NCBI GenBank assembly: GCA_045629585.1 | Contig: JAZQRM010000049.1 | Location: forward strand, 7,297 to 71,296 | Source: Taishania sp045629585 | GTDB lineage: Bacteria > Bacteroidota > Bacteroidia > Flavobacteriales_D > Crocinitomicaceae | Reading direction: 5' to 3' | Length of the DNA: 64,000 bases | Shown here: one piece after another, positions 1-8,306 of the stretch | Layout of the letters: every line of letters starts with the position of its first letter | How positions within the stretch are numbered: position 1 is the stretch's first letter | The notes under the pieces: generated by a model | Database searches by the model: none | The model's input: only the letters and a program-made list of their open reading frames with translations | What the model was told of the DNA's origin: nothing | Translations under genes and position numbers: made by a program

Positions 1-1939
1 CTTCTCTGGAATAACAAATGGTCCAATTTTCCGTGTAATTGGGGAATATTTGTTCAATTAAAGCTTTTTCTTGTTTTGTTTTAGTTCCCCAAATGATTTT
101 TAAATCTTTTGTTTTCTTTTCATTTTCAAATCCGATGAAAGGCGCAATTCCAGTTCCATTTCCGATTGCTATTACAGGTTGATGAGTAGTTAATCTAAAG
201 TTCTCGTTCCTTTGAATCCAACCTTTTAAAATATCCCCTTTTTTTAACGCTGATAAATAGGAGGAACACCATCCCAACTCATGCTTCTTAACATATATTG
301 AAAGCATATTTTTGCCTGTTTTAGCCACAGAATATTGTCTTGCAAATGTTGTGTCTGGTGCTAAAATAGAAATTAGATCACCTGATTTAAAACCTTTGTT
401 TACTTCGATTTGGAGAATGAAATATTCTGAACTTGAATCTATATAACTGTTTGATAAAACCTTGAAATTGTATGTTTTATGTTTTTTTAGTTTAAGTGAA
501 GCATTAAGGTTTTGTAAGCCTGATTTCTCTTTATAGCTAGCTACCCAATTATTGAATTGTTGGATATTTTTATTATCAACTGTTTGTATAGGAATGAATT
601 CGTTAGCAGGTGTTTGTTTGAGCTGATCGTTTATTGTAAATGCATATTGACAAAAGTCTGAATATTGTTTTGAACCAAATCCTAAAATGGAATACGACAC
701 ATTTTCGAAAGAGTTGTTTTTAAGTTGATCTACGAAGTTTTTCCCATTATAAGGAGCTTCACCAATTCCATAAGTACTGGTAAAAATGATCAATTCTTTT
801 AATTTAGGATAGTGCTCATTTTCTTGTAACCCAACCGTTCTGATTCGTTTTCCTTGTTCTAGTAGCGCTTCATGAAAGGATTTTGCAAATTGCCAAGTAG
901 AACCATTCTCTGACCCCACAAAGAGAATTATTTCGGCATCCTTTGCATTAATTTTATTTTTGAATTTAGCATTCCATCGTTTGAACGTTATAAGTAGTCC
1001 ACTATAGATAAAGAAAATAATATTCAAACAAGCGATTAACAGTATAATGGGCCAATATCCCATATTATGACCTGTATGTAAATTAAATAAAAAGGTGTAT
1101 AGATTTCCTTTAGCGTCCTTTTGATAGGAATCTACAATTTCACCTGTTTGTTGATGAATAACAGCAGCATCCTTCTTTGTTTCTATTATAAAAGCATCCT
1201 CTGGATCTGGAGTGAGTGGGAATTCCACCTTCATCACATCAGATAATGGAACTTGAAAAACTTTAAATTGAGCGTAAGTCAGTTCTTGATCACGACTTGC
1301 ATCATCGAGGAATGGATCCAATTCTATAACTTCAGTTGCAGGGTTCCAATAGTCCTTTAGGAACATAAGTATACCGGAAACAGAAATGATTAGAATAATG
1401 ATAAAACTATATCTTCCTAAAACAGTGTGGTAGTAGGGTGCACTTTCATCCTTTTTTACTTTGGTTAAAAATTTTAGCCATCCACCAAGTTTTTGTGCAA
1501 CAAGAAATAAACCGGTAATTGTTATTAAAGTCAAGCATATAGATGTAATTACTATAACCCAACGTCCGGCAGTTCCCATAAATAGAGAACGGTGAAACGC
1601 TGTGATTTCCTTAAAAAAGGTAGATTGCTCTTTAGGTGTACCTAGATTTTGTCCTGTTAATGGATTTATTAATACTTGTAGGCTATTTCCTTGCTCATCC
1701 ATCACGTCTGCAACCCATTCACCGTAAGTATTCTTCTCTAGTTTAAATACTTCGAGATACTGACTTTTTACAGCTTCAATTGTTTTAAATACAGGTTGAT
1801 TTTGGTCGTATGAACCTGCGTTGCTATGTGAAAGAGGGTCGAAGCTAAGAATGGCGCCGGTGATAGAGGCACTAAGTATAAAAAGTAAAGAAGCCACCGC
1901 TAAAACGAGGTGGCTTGATCTCCAAATGGAAAGTTTCAT
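1..1939 (-). CDS. PepSY-domain membrane flavoreductase (flavodoxin + FAD/NAD(P)H reductase), C-terminus cut by window
   Basis: The frame is open from an ATG at 1939 to the window edge, giving 646 residues without a stop. An N-terminal membrane helix is followed by a PepSY-type periplasmic region, helices near residues 135-160 and 185-205, a second extracytoplasmic region and a helix near 293-315. A cytoplasmic flavodoxin domain begins near residue 335 (ILFVGSENGSTWQ, then FTSTYGIGEAP). A ferredoxin-reductase module follows, with the FAD motif RQYS near 533 and the nucleotide motif GNGTGIAPF near 595. This is the layout of PepSY-associated CysJ-like reductases, which pass electrons from NAD(P)H through FAD and FMN across the membrane; periplasmic ferric-chelate reduction is a plausible role but is inferred. 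Probably about 70 residues are missing. It is the last gene visible in an operon with the next two genes upstream. Confidence 0.82.
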   Translation of the reverse strand, partial: MKLSIWRSSHLVLAVASLLFILSASITGAILSFDPLSHSNAGSYDQNQPVFKTIEAVKSQYLEVFKLEKNTYGEWVADVMDEQGNSLQVLINPLTGQNLGTPKEQSTFFKEITAFHRSLFMGTAGRWVIVITSICLTLITITGLFLVAQKLGGWLKFLTKVKKDESAPYYHTVLGRYSFIIILIISVSGILMFLKDYWNPATEVIELDPFLDDASRDQELTYAQFKVFQVPLSDVMKVEFPLTPDPEDAFIIETKKDAAVIHQQTGEIVDSYQKDAKGNLYTFLFNLHTGHNMGYWPIILLIACLNIIFFIYSGLLITFKRWNAKFKNKINAKDAEIILFVGSENGSTWQFAKSFHEALLEQGKRIRTVGLQENEHYPKLKELIIFTSTYGIGEAPYNGKNFVDQLKNNSFENVSYSILGFGSKQYSDFCQYAFTINDQLKQTPANEFIPIQTVDNKNIQQFNNWVASYKEKSGLQNLNASLKLKKHKTYNFKVLSNSYIDSSSEYFILQIEVNKGFKSGDLISILAPDTTFARQYSVAKTGKNMLSIYVKKHELGWCSSYLSALKKGDILKGWIQRNENFRLTTHQPVIAIGNGTGIAPFIGFENEKKTKDLKIIWGTKTKQEKALIEQIFPNYTENWTICYSRE

Positions 1940-1956
1940 TCTGTGAATTTAGAAAG

Positions 1957-2439
1957 TTATGCTGGAATAAGACGGATATATTTTACATATCCTTTACCAT
2001 CAATTTTCTGATTTATATTTTCTGATTTATAGTCAAAGTCTATATCATTCTTATGATATGTTTGAGATTCTACAGCAGATTCCACTCTGATTTTGTATCC
2101 TTTGTTAATTAAATTACTAGGGATCTTAACTATATTCATAGCACGTTGACCACCAGCAATTGAAGCACCTGTAATACCGTCAATTTTTTGTTTTGCTTTT
2201 TTCTGATATCCCCACCATTGAATAATGTCAGCATACCATTTTTCATCCTTTCCATATACAGCTAAAGCCCTGTCATATTTACCATCAGGATTAATCAAAG
2301 AAATTACGACATAAGCATTCTCACCAGTATAGTTTATCATTTGCATCATACACTTATAGTTAGTATCTGACTCACTTTTTGTAAACGAAAAAAGGATTGC
2401 TGTAAGGATTGTAAACGCGAATAAATGTATCTTTTTCAT
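1957..2439 (-). CDS. DUF2271 family secreted protein
   Basis: This 160-residue protein starts with a signal peptide (MKKIHLFAFTILTAILFSF) and is predicted to be exported. The remainder shows features I associate with the DUF2271 family of periplasmic proteins: an aromatic WW pair near residue 75, the motif KIDGITGAS near residues 85-93, and a C-terminal IRVESAVES stretch. DUF2271 genes often sit next to PepSY flavoreductases, as here, which lies 17 nt downstream; the ankyrin gene ends 1 nt upstream. Its biochemical function is not established; a redox or metal-related partner role for the reductase is inferred from context only. Confidence 0.68.
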   Translation of the reverse strand: MKKIHLFAFTILTAILFSFTKSESDTNYKCMMQMINYTGENAYVVISLINPDGKYDRALAVYGKDEKWYADIIQWWGYQKKAKQKIDGITGASIAGGQRAMNIVKIPSNLINKGYKIRVESAVESQTYHKNDIDFDYKSENINQKIDGKGYVKYIRLIPA

Positions 2440-2440
2440 A

Positions 2441-3943
2441 TTATTTTAAAAATTCTAAATCTGCTGCTTTTGCTTGTAATACTTCGTTTTCTGTTGCTAA
2501 TTGAAAGGTAGTTTCATCTAGATCTGATACAACTTTAGGGTCAAATCCGAGTGAAATCCAATTTTTAATATCTTGCACCGATTTAGCATTCATAGCAACT
2601 ATGTGCAGAGGTGTTAATCCCAAATCGTTTTTAATATCTTTATCCATATTAATGAAAGGAATGAAGAATTTTAAAAGTTCGATGTTTCCCTTTTGTGCCA
2701 ATAAATGATAAATGGTATTTCCATTTGCTTGTTTGGAGTCAAATTCCATGCCTGATTTTGCAAGATAATCTACTTTTTCTTTTAAATCTTGATTTAGACC
2801 TCTTCCGATTCCTTCAATTAGATATGTAACGTAGTTGTTCCCATTCTTATCCTTGGTGTTAATGTCTGAATATTGACTTAAAATAGCAATTATAGAGGCT
2901 GTATTCCCTTCAATTGCGTACAAAATAGGAGAGGCGCCCATGTCGTTTTTCACATCTATTTCTTCTTCATACCATCCAATCCAGTTTTTAACAATTTCTT
3001 GGTTTTTTAAAGATTTAGCTGCATAATGAATGGGTAAATTTCCTTTTTCATCTCTTGCTTTAAAATCAACTTTACCTTTTAAATAACTTAATGTTTCCAA
3101 GTCTGCACATTTTCCGGCTAGTATGTGAAAGACATTTTGCTTATTGTTATTTGTTGTTGTTAAAGGAAGCTTTAATTGATTCTCTATAAATTGGAAGACT
3201 TCTACACCGTTGATCTTATTTCTTTGGCCTTGAGCGGCAAAAAGTACTGCGTTTTTAGTAGTGGGATTTATTTTTACCTCTTGTTGTAATTGTTTTACTA
3301 TTTCAGTATTTCCAGTTTGTAGTGCGTATTCAATCAATCCATTTCCTTCTGTATCGACGGATTTAAAGGTTGCTCCTTTTTTATCAAAATAGGTTAATAA
3401 TTCTAAGTTATTGGCATGAGGAGCTGCTAACAAAATGACATTTGCTCCTGATCTAGACTTTTCTTTTTTCGGATTAGCACCTTTTGCAATTAACAAATCA
3501 TATACTTTTGTATTGGTGCAACCATTACTTGCAGCGAATAAGAGTACGGTCATTCCTTTCTCATCAATCAAATCTGTTGAAGCTCCTTTTGAAAGAAAAT
3601 ATTCGACCATTTCAGCATTCCCTGTTGATGCAGCCCAAAACAGATTTGTTCGACCATCATGTGACGGTTTATTTACACCATTTCCAGGATAATCTACAAT
3701 AAATTTTAAAACTTCAATTGATGTGCCGGCCATTATTCCAAAGTAAAAGGCATCAAAATTTGCACGATTCGAAGCTGCTAAATCGTTTCCTTTCTCTATC
3801 ATTTCTTTGACCTCTGTGATTGTAGTTTCTTTCTTCCAGAAATTTCGATCAAGGAAAACATTATTGGATTGCATTTGCCCGATTGAAAAATGAGCAAAAT
3901 ATGTCGATGCAACTAATGCAGTATAAGCCAGAGTATAATTCAT
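2441..3943 (-). CDS. Secreted ankyrin-repeat protein
   Basis: This 500-residue protein has an N-terminal hydrophobic segment that looks like a signal peptide, followed by ankyrin repeats over almost the whole length. Clear repeat cores include DGRTNLFWAASTGNAEMVEY, KGMTVLLFAASNG, EGNGLIEYALQTGNTEIV, KGNLPIHYAAKS, MGASPILYAIEG, NGNTIYHLLAQKGNIELLKF and LGLTPLHIVAMNA. Ankyrin repeats bind proteins; no catalytic domain is visible. The stop codon lies 1 nt before the DUF2271 start, so the three leftward genes probably form one transcript. An exported ankyrin protein beside a PepSY reductase suggests a periplasmic scaffold or inhibitor, but that is inference. Confidence 0.8.
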   Translation of the reverse strand: MNYTLAYTALVASTYFAHFSIGQMQSNNVFLDRNFWKKETTITEVKEMIEKGNDLAASNRANFDAFYFGIMAGTSIEVLKFIVDYPGNGVNKPSHDGRTNLFWAASTGNAEMVEYFLSKGASTDLIDEKGMTVLLFAASNGCTNTKVYDLLIAKGANPKKEKSRSGANVILLAAPHANNLELLTYFDKKGATFKSVDTEGNGLIEYALQTGNTEIVKQLQQEVKINPTTKNAVLFAAQGQRNKINGVEVFQFIENQLKLPLTTTNNNKQNVFHILAGKCADLETLSYLKGKVDFKARDEKGNLPIHYAAKSLKNQEIVKNWIGWYEEEIDVKNDMGASPILYAIEGNTASIIAILSQYSDINTKDKNGNNYVTYLIEGIGRGLNQDLKEKVDYLAKSGMEFDSKQANGNTIYHLLAQKGNIELLKFFIPFINMDKDIKNDLGLTPLHIVAMNAKSVQDIKNWISLGFDPKVVSDLDETTFQLATENEVLQAKAADLEFLK

Positions 3944-4066
3944 CTATTGTAATTTAAAATGATTCTAAATTATACAAATTAAATACATTTTTACTTATCA
4001 CTCATTAATGAGATGCATTAAAAATCTTAAAATGATTGAGAATACCTTTTTTGAGGTACAAATAAT

Positions 4067-5371
4067 TTAGATAAAAGAAACTTTCATTACTCCATCTCTG
4101 TCAACTTCGGTTAATTTCACCTTTTGAAAAGTATTAGCTAATTGCTCATCAAAAGGGGTTTTTACCTTAATGTAATTTTCAGTAAAACCATACATCATTC
4201 CTAAATCTTCTTCGTGTTCAAACAAAACAGTTCGTTCTGAACCTACATTATCTTCGTAAAACTTTCGTTTTTTCTTGTCTGATAACGAATGAAGTTGCGT
4301 ACTTCTTTCACGTCTAACTGCCATTGGCACGGTGTCACCAAGCTTTACAGCAGTAGTGTTGGCACGTTCGGAATAAGTGAAAACGTGTAAATAAGAGATA
4401 TCGATGTTCTTTAAAAACTCCATCGTGTCCAAGAATTGTTCATCCGTTTCACCTGGGAATCCAACTATTACATCGACACCTATACAGCAGTCAGGGCGTA
4501 ATGATTTTATATATTTAACTCGTTCTTCATACAATTCACGTTGATATTTCCTTCTCATTTTTTGAAGTAAATCATTGTTTCCGGATTGTAGCGGAATATG
4601 AAAATGAGGGACAAAGCGTTCCGATTTCCCTAAAGTAAAATGAATAATTTCATTACTTAATAGATTGGGTTCAATTGAAGAAATGCGAAAACGATCAATT
4701 CCTTTGACTTGATCCAATTGCTTAACTAATTCAAAAAAGTTTTCATCACTACCTTGTCCAAAATCACCGATATTAACACCCGTAAGCACGACTTCTTTAA
4801 TTTCAGTTTCTGCAATTTTTCGTGCTTCAACCAGTGTTTGAGCAATAGTAGCATTTCTAGATTTCCCTCTAGCTAAAGGGATTGTACAAAATGTGCAAAA
4901 ATAGTCACATCCATCTTGTACCTTTAAGAATGATCGAGTTCTATCTCCTATCGAGAAAGCGGGTACAAATTCTTTGGTTTTTTTAATATTGTCAAAGGCT
5001 ACTTTCGTAACTTCATTCTTATGCTCGATTTTCTCAATGTGATCAATAATATTAAACTTTTCATTAGCTCCTAATACTAGATCTACTCCTGGAATTTCAG
5101 CAATTTCAGTTGGTTTTAATTGAGCAAAGCATCCTATAATAGTTATAAAAGCCTCAGGGTTAATTTTTAAAGCTTTTTTAACCAATTGTTTACATTTCTT
5201 ATCTGCATTTTCAGTTACAGAGCACGTATTGATAACGAAAATATCAGGTTGGTCTTCGAAATTTACTTTAGCAAAACCAGCATCCTCAAAAAGTCGGGAA
5301 ATGGTTGAAGTCTCAGAGAAATTAAGCTTACAGCCTAATGTGTAAAATGCTACTTTTTTATACTGGATCAT
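4067..5371 (-). CDS. mtaB: tRNA t6A37 methylthiotransferase MtaB
   Basis: This 434-residue radical SAM enzyme converts t6A37 to ms2t6A37 in tRNAs reading ANN codons. The N-terminal UPF0004 domain carries the auxiliary-cluster cysteines C14, C50 and C81. The radical SAM cluster motif CxxxCxxC is C155/C159/C162 within QDGCDYFCTFC, and a TRAM-like domain closes the protein. The layout GCKLN and the absence of MiaB-specific features favour MtaB over MiaB or RimO. I chose the ATG at 5371 because the longer in-frame ATG at 5407 lies between the -33 and -7 promoter elements and so would be outside the mRNA. Confidence 0.88.
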   Translation of the reverse strand: MIQYKKVAFYTLGCKLNFSETSTISRLFEDAGFAKVNFEDQPDIFVINTCSVTENADKKCKQLVKKALKINPEAFITIIGCFAQLKPTEIAEIPGVDLVLGANEKFNIIDHIEKIEHKNEVTKVAFDNIKKTKEFVPAFSIGDRTRSFLKVQDGCDYFCTFCTIPLARGKSRNATIAQTLVEARKIAETEIKEVVLTGVNIGDFGQGSDENFFELVKQLDQVKGIDRFRISSIEPNLLSNEIIHFTLGKSERFVPHFHIPLQSGNNDLLQKMRRKYQRELYEERVKYIKSLRPDCCIGVDVIVGFPGETDEQFLDTMEFLKNIDISYLHVFTYSERANTTAVKLGDTVPMAVRRERSTQLHSLSDKKKRKFYEDNVGSERTVLFEHEEDLGMMYGFTENYIKVKTPFDEQLANTFQKVKLTEVDRDGVMKVSFI

Positions 5372-5380
5372 AATTAAGCG

Positions 5381-5411
5381 CAAAATTAGGATAATTTTAT
5401 GAGCCATGCAA
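5381..5411 (-). promoter_or_regulatory. Bacteroidota-type promoter of mtaB
   Basis: On the minus strand TTG (5411-5409) is followed after 20 nt by TAATTTTG (5388-5381), an exact match to the -33 TTG / -7 TAnnTTTG consensus. Only 9 nt separate the -7 box from the chosen ATG at 5371, so the leader must be extremely short. Confidence 0.6.
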
Positions 5412-5884
5412 TAACTTACTGTTCCCTAAAAAATGCTAATTATTATATAATATCTTTGTTTTTGTTAAATTTAGTCTTTTTTTAATGTGATAGTTTAATA
5501 CTATACTTTGTTCTATTTCTGGTTATTATATTGATTAGATATTAGTTTACATTAGTTGATTTATTAAAAAAAAGAATTATCCGTTTTCCTTATTATTGAT
5601 TTTTCTTTGCTAAAAGAACTTTTTAATTACTTCTTTTAAAGATCTTTTGGAATGTGAAAACAGATGATTTGAATTGTTTTTTAGGATTGAAACACTTTTG
5701 ATTTGTTAGTAATTAGTTCAGTTGGCTACAATGACAAAGTTTATTTTTTTTACGTGTTGTTATGTGACTAGAAAATGGATGTATGCATTCCATAATGATC
5801 GTGTTTAATACCTAATGATTTTGGTGGATAAGAAAGTGATTATGAATTTTTTATTTCTTTGAAAATAGCATAAAATGAATAGCA
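5408..5884. other. Gene-free AT-rich divergent region between mtaB and cdd
   Basis: No credible open reading frame is seen on either strand. It contains the mtaB promoter at its left end, an isolated plus-strand -7-like TATCTTTG at 5451-5458 with no gene close downstream, and a 22-nt segment at 5714-5735 that resembles a tRNA D-arm but lacks the rest of a tRNA. No perfect consensus promoter was found directly before cdd. Confidence 0.55.
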
Positions 5885-6352
5885 ATGAAGGATATACGTT
5901 TTGAATATGATGATCAACCAGACTATAAAACTTTTAGTGATGATATTCAACAATTGGTAGCTAAAGCTAGAGAGTCAGCTCAAAATGCTTATGCACCATA
6001 TTCAAACTTTAAAGTTGGTGCAGTGCTTGAAATGAAAGATGGGACTATTGTTTTAGGTAATAATCAAGAAAACATTGCTTATCCTTCGGGGTTATGTGCG
6101 GAGAGAACAGCCTTGTTTTATGCGGGTGCAGTTTACCCTAATAAAGTAATAAAACGACTTGTGATTGTGGCTGAAGGTGATCTTGTAGAGAAAGATGCTA
6201 TTATTTCACCTTGTGGTTCGTGTCGTCAAGTGATGGTTGAATCAGCGACACGCCAAAACACTCCATTTGAGGTTTATTTAATATCTCAAAATGATCGAAT
6301 TGTATACATTCCGAATGTCTATTCTTTGTTACCATTATATTTTGGTGAATGA
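5885..6352 (+). CDS. cdd: Cytidine deaminase
   Basis: This 155-residue zinc enzyme hydrolyses cytidine and deoxycytidine to uridine and deoxyuridine in pyrimidine salvage. The catalytic motif CAE is at residues 71-73, where Cys71 is a zinc ligand and Glu73 the proton shuttle; the other ligands Cys110 and Cys113 lie in PCGSCRQV. The substrate motif NFKVGAVLE is at residues 41-49. Three zinc cysteines and this length fit the homotetrameric class. The stop codon overlaps the next gene's start in ATGA, so the two are translationally coupled. Confidence 0.9.
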   Translation: MKDIRFEYDDQPDYKTFSDDIQQLVAKARESAQNAYAPYSNFKVGAVLEMKDGTIVLGNNQENIAYPSGLCAERTALFYAGAVYPNKVIKRLVIVAEGDLVEKDAIISPCGSCRQVMVESATRQNTPFEVYLISQNDRIVYIPNVYSLLPLYFGE

Positions 6353-7170
6353 AAGTAGTTAATAAAGGGTGCTTATTTTTTGTTTTGCTTCTTTTGGGAT
6401 CATGTAATTTGAAAGGAACAAAATGTGATCGAAATAAGATACCAGCAGCAAAAGCTATAAATAGTGAGAGTAAACCTAAATTGAGTGTAAGCTCAAAGGA
6501 TACCTCTATTGTTGTTAAAACCCCTTTTGTTATTATTCAAGATAGTATCACTTTTGTTCAAGTAAATGGTGATAAGGCTTTAAAAATATATTTAGGTAAT
6601 ATCATTTTGGATTACTTTGATCAAGTAATTTTTAATGAAAAAACAGCTTCGGTTTTTGAGTATGAAAATCGATTTTATTCATTAGTTGAAAGACTCAAGA
6701 TTCAATTGAATGAAAATTTGAATGAATATAAAAATAAGGAAGTGCAAAGGTGGTATGGTAACTACAGAAGTGAAGTGCTAAATATCACCTCTAACTTTGT
6801 TACATTAAAGCTTGGTTATTCACAGTACTATGGTGGAGCTCATGGAATGTATGGCACTACCTATAAGGTGTTTGATCGGAATAAATATGAACTTTTAGAT
6901 GTCAAAAACACATTCAAAGATGTAAAAGGCTTAAAAATGGTTGTTGAGAAAAATTTGCTGGTATATTTGAAAGAGCATTCCATCAGTATGAATGATTTGC
7001 TTGTTTCCTCAGTTGAATTTGAAGTAACAGATAATTTTTATTTCAAAGATGATCAGGTGTTCTTTAATTATAATGTTTATGAAATTGCTCCATACTACTT
7101 AGGTGAAATTGAGTTTGGAGTTCCTATGCAGGAAATAAGACCTTTTTTAATTAAAGACATTGCACTATAA
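6349..7170 (+). CDS. Lipoprotein with DUF4163/DUF3298 (RsiV/PdaC-like) domain
   Basis: This 273-residue protein begins with a signal sequence ending in a lipobox (LLLGSC), so it is predicted to be lipid-anchored after Cys19. The central and C-terminal part contains YYGGAHGMYGT near residues 163-173, typical of the DUF3298 fold that follows DUF4163 in RsiV- and PdaC-like proteins; in RsiV this region binds lysozyme. No sigma-factor gene lies nearby, so an anti-sigma role is not supported here. It overlaps cdd by 4 nt. The combination looks like operon packing rather than a shared pathway. Confidence 0.65.
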   Translation: MKVVNKGCLFFVLLLLGSCNLKGTKCDRNKIPAAKAINSESKPKLSVSSKDTSIVVKTPFVIIQDSITFVQVNGDKALKIYLGNIILDYFDQVIFNEKTASVFEYENRFYSLVERLKIQLNENLNEYKNKEVQRWYGNYRSEVLNITSNFVTLKLGYSQYYGGAHGMYGTTYKVFDRNKYELLDVKNTFKDVKGLKMVVEKNLLVYLKEHSISMNDLLVSSVEFEVTDNFYFKDDQVFFNYNVYEIAPYYLGEIEFGVPMQEIRPFLIKDIAL

Positions 7171-7194
7171 GAACACTACAACTATTTTAATTAT

Positions 7195-7202
7195 TATATT
7201 TG
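7195..7202 (+). promoter_or_regulatory. -7 promoter element before pdhA
   Basis: TATATTTG matches the Bacteroidota -7 consensus TAnnTTTG and ends 28 nt before the pdhA ATG. No TTG lies at the usual 17-23 nt upstream spacing, so the -33 part is weak or absent. Confidence 0.42.
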
Positions 7203-7230
7203 TCTTATCAGTAAAAAGTAAAAATTTATT

Positions 7231-8283
7231 ATGGCTGTTAAAACCCCAAATACGCCAGGAGCGAAAACGAAAAAAAGCGTAGCTGCTCAATCAACGAAAT
7301 TTTCGAAAGAGACTTACATCAAATGGTGGAAGGATATGCTATTAATCAGAAAGTTTGAAGAGAAAACAGGGCAATTATATATCCAACAAAAATTCGGAGG
7401 ATTCTGTCACTTATATATCGGACAGGAAGCAATTGTTGCTGGTACGGCTTCTGGTTGTAAAAAAGGAGATAAGCACATGACTGCTTATCGTGACCATGCT
7501 CATCCGATCGCTTTGGGAACCGATCCACGTGTATTGATGGCTGAATTATACGGCCGTTCTACTGGATGTTCTAAAGGAAAAGGTGGTTCTATGCACTTTT
7601 TTGATAAAGAAGTAGGCTTCATGGGTGGTCATGGAATTGTAGGTGCCCAAATTGCGATGGGAGCAGGTGTTGCATTTGCTGAACAATATAATGAAACTGG
7701 AAATGTAGCTTTTGTTTCGATGGGAGATGGTGCCGTTAGACAAGGTGCACTACATGAAACTTTCAACATGGCTATGAACTGGAAGTTACCTGTGATTTTC
7801 ATTATAGAAAATAATGGATATGCTATGGGTACTTCTGTTGAACGTACAACAAACGTTCATGATTTATCAAAAATAGGTCTTTCTTACGAAATGCCATCGA
7901 TGATTGTCAATGGAATGCGACCTGAAGATGTACATGAAGCTATCGAAGAGGCTGCTGATCGAGCAAGGCGAGGAGATGGACCAACTTTATTGGATATTCG
8001 TACATATCGATATAAAGGACATTCAATGTCTGATCCACAAAAATATCGTTCTAAACAAGAAGTAGAAGAATGGATTGAAAAAGATCCAATTGTTCATTGT
8101 TTGGATATTATTAAAGAAAATAACTGGTTGACTGATGCTGAAATTTCAGAAGTAGAAGCATGGGTTAAAAAAGAAGTTGAGGAATCTGTGGAATTTGCAG
8201 AAAACTCTCCTTATCCAGAAGCTCACGAGTTATATGAAGATATTTATCAAGAGCCAAATTACCCTTATATTAAAGAATATTAA
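7231..8283 (+). CDS. pdhA: Pyruvate dehydrogenase E1 component alpha subunit
   Basis: This 350-residue thiamine-diphosphate enzyme subunit decarboxylates pyruvate and passes the acetyl group to the E2 lipoyl arm. The ThDP/Mg motif runs from GDGAVRQGALHETFNMA to ENNGYAMGTS at roughly residues 165-205, and the phosphorylation-loop equivalent YRYKGHSMSDP is near 255. An alanine- and lysine-rich N-terminal tail of about 25 residues precedes the conserved domain. The E2 gene follows after 23 nt. The E1 beta subunit gene is not adjacent and must be elsewhere in the genome. Confidence 0.93.
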   Translation: MAVKTPNTPGAKTKKSVAAQSTKFSKETYIKWWKDMLLIRKFEEKTGQLYIQQKFGGFCHLYIGQEAIVAGTASGCKKGDKHMTAYRDHAHPIALGTDPRVLMAELYGRSTGCSKGKGGSMHFFDKEVGFMGGHGIVGAQIAMGAGVAFAEQYNETGNVAFVSMGDGAVRQGALHETFNMAMNWKLPVIFIIENNGYAMGTSVERTTNVHDLSKIGLSYEMPSMIVNGMRPEDVHEAIEEAADRARRGDGPTLLDIRTYRYKGHSMSDPQKYRSKQEVEEWIEKDPIVHCLDIIKENNWLTDAEISEVEAWVKKEVEESVEFAENSPYPEAHELYEDIYQEPNYPYIKEY

Positions 8284-8306
8284 TCGAAAAGAATAAGACA
8301 TTAGTT

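Noticed and set aside
4001..4012. Palindrome CTCATTAATGAG between mtaB and the ankyrin gene as a terminator
   Set aside because: It has no loop or adjoining T-run suited to a rho-independent terminator, and is too short to stand out in AT-rich DNA.
5372..5407. Longer start of mtaB at ATG 5407
   Set aside because: The extra 12 codons lie between and within the -33 and -7 promoter elements and do not resemble the family N-terminus.
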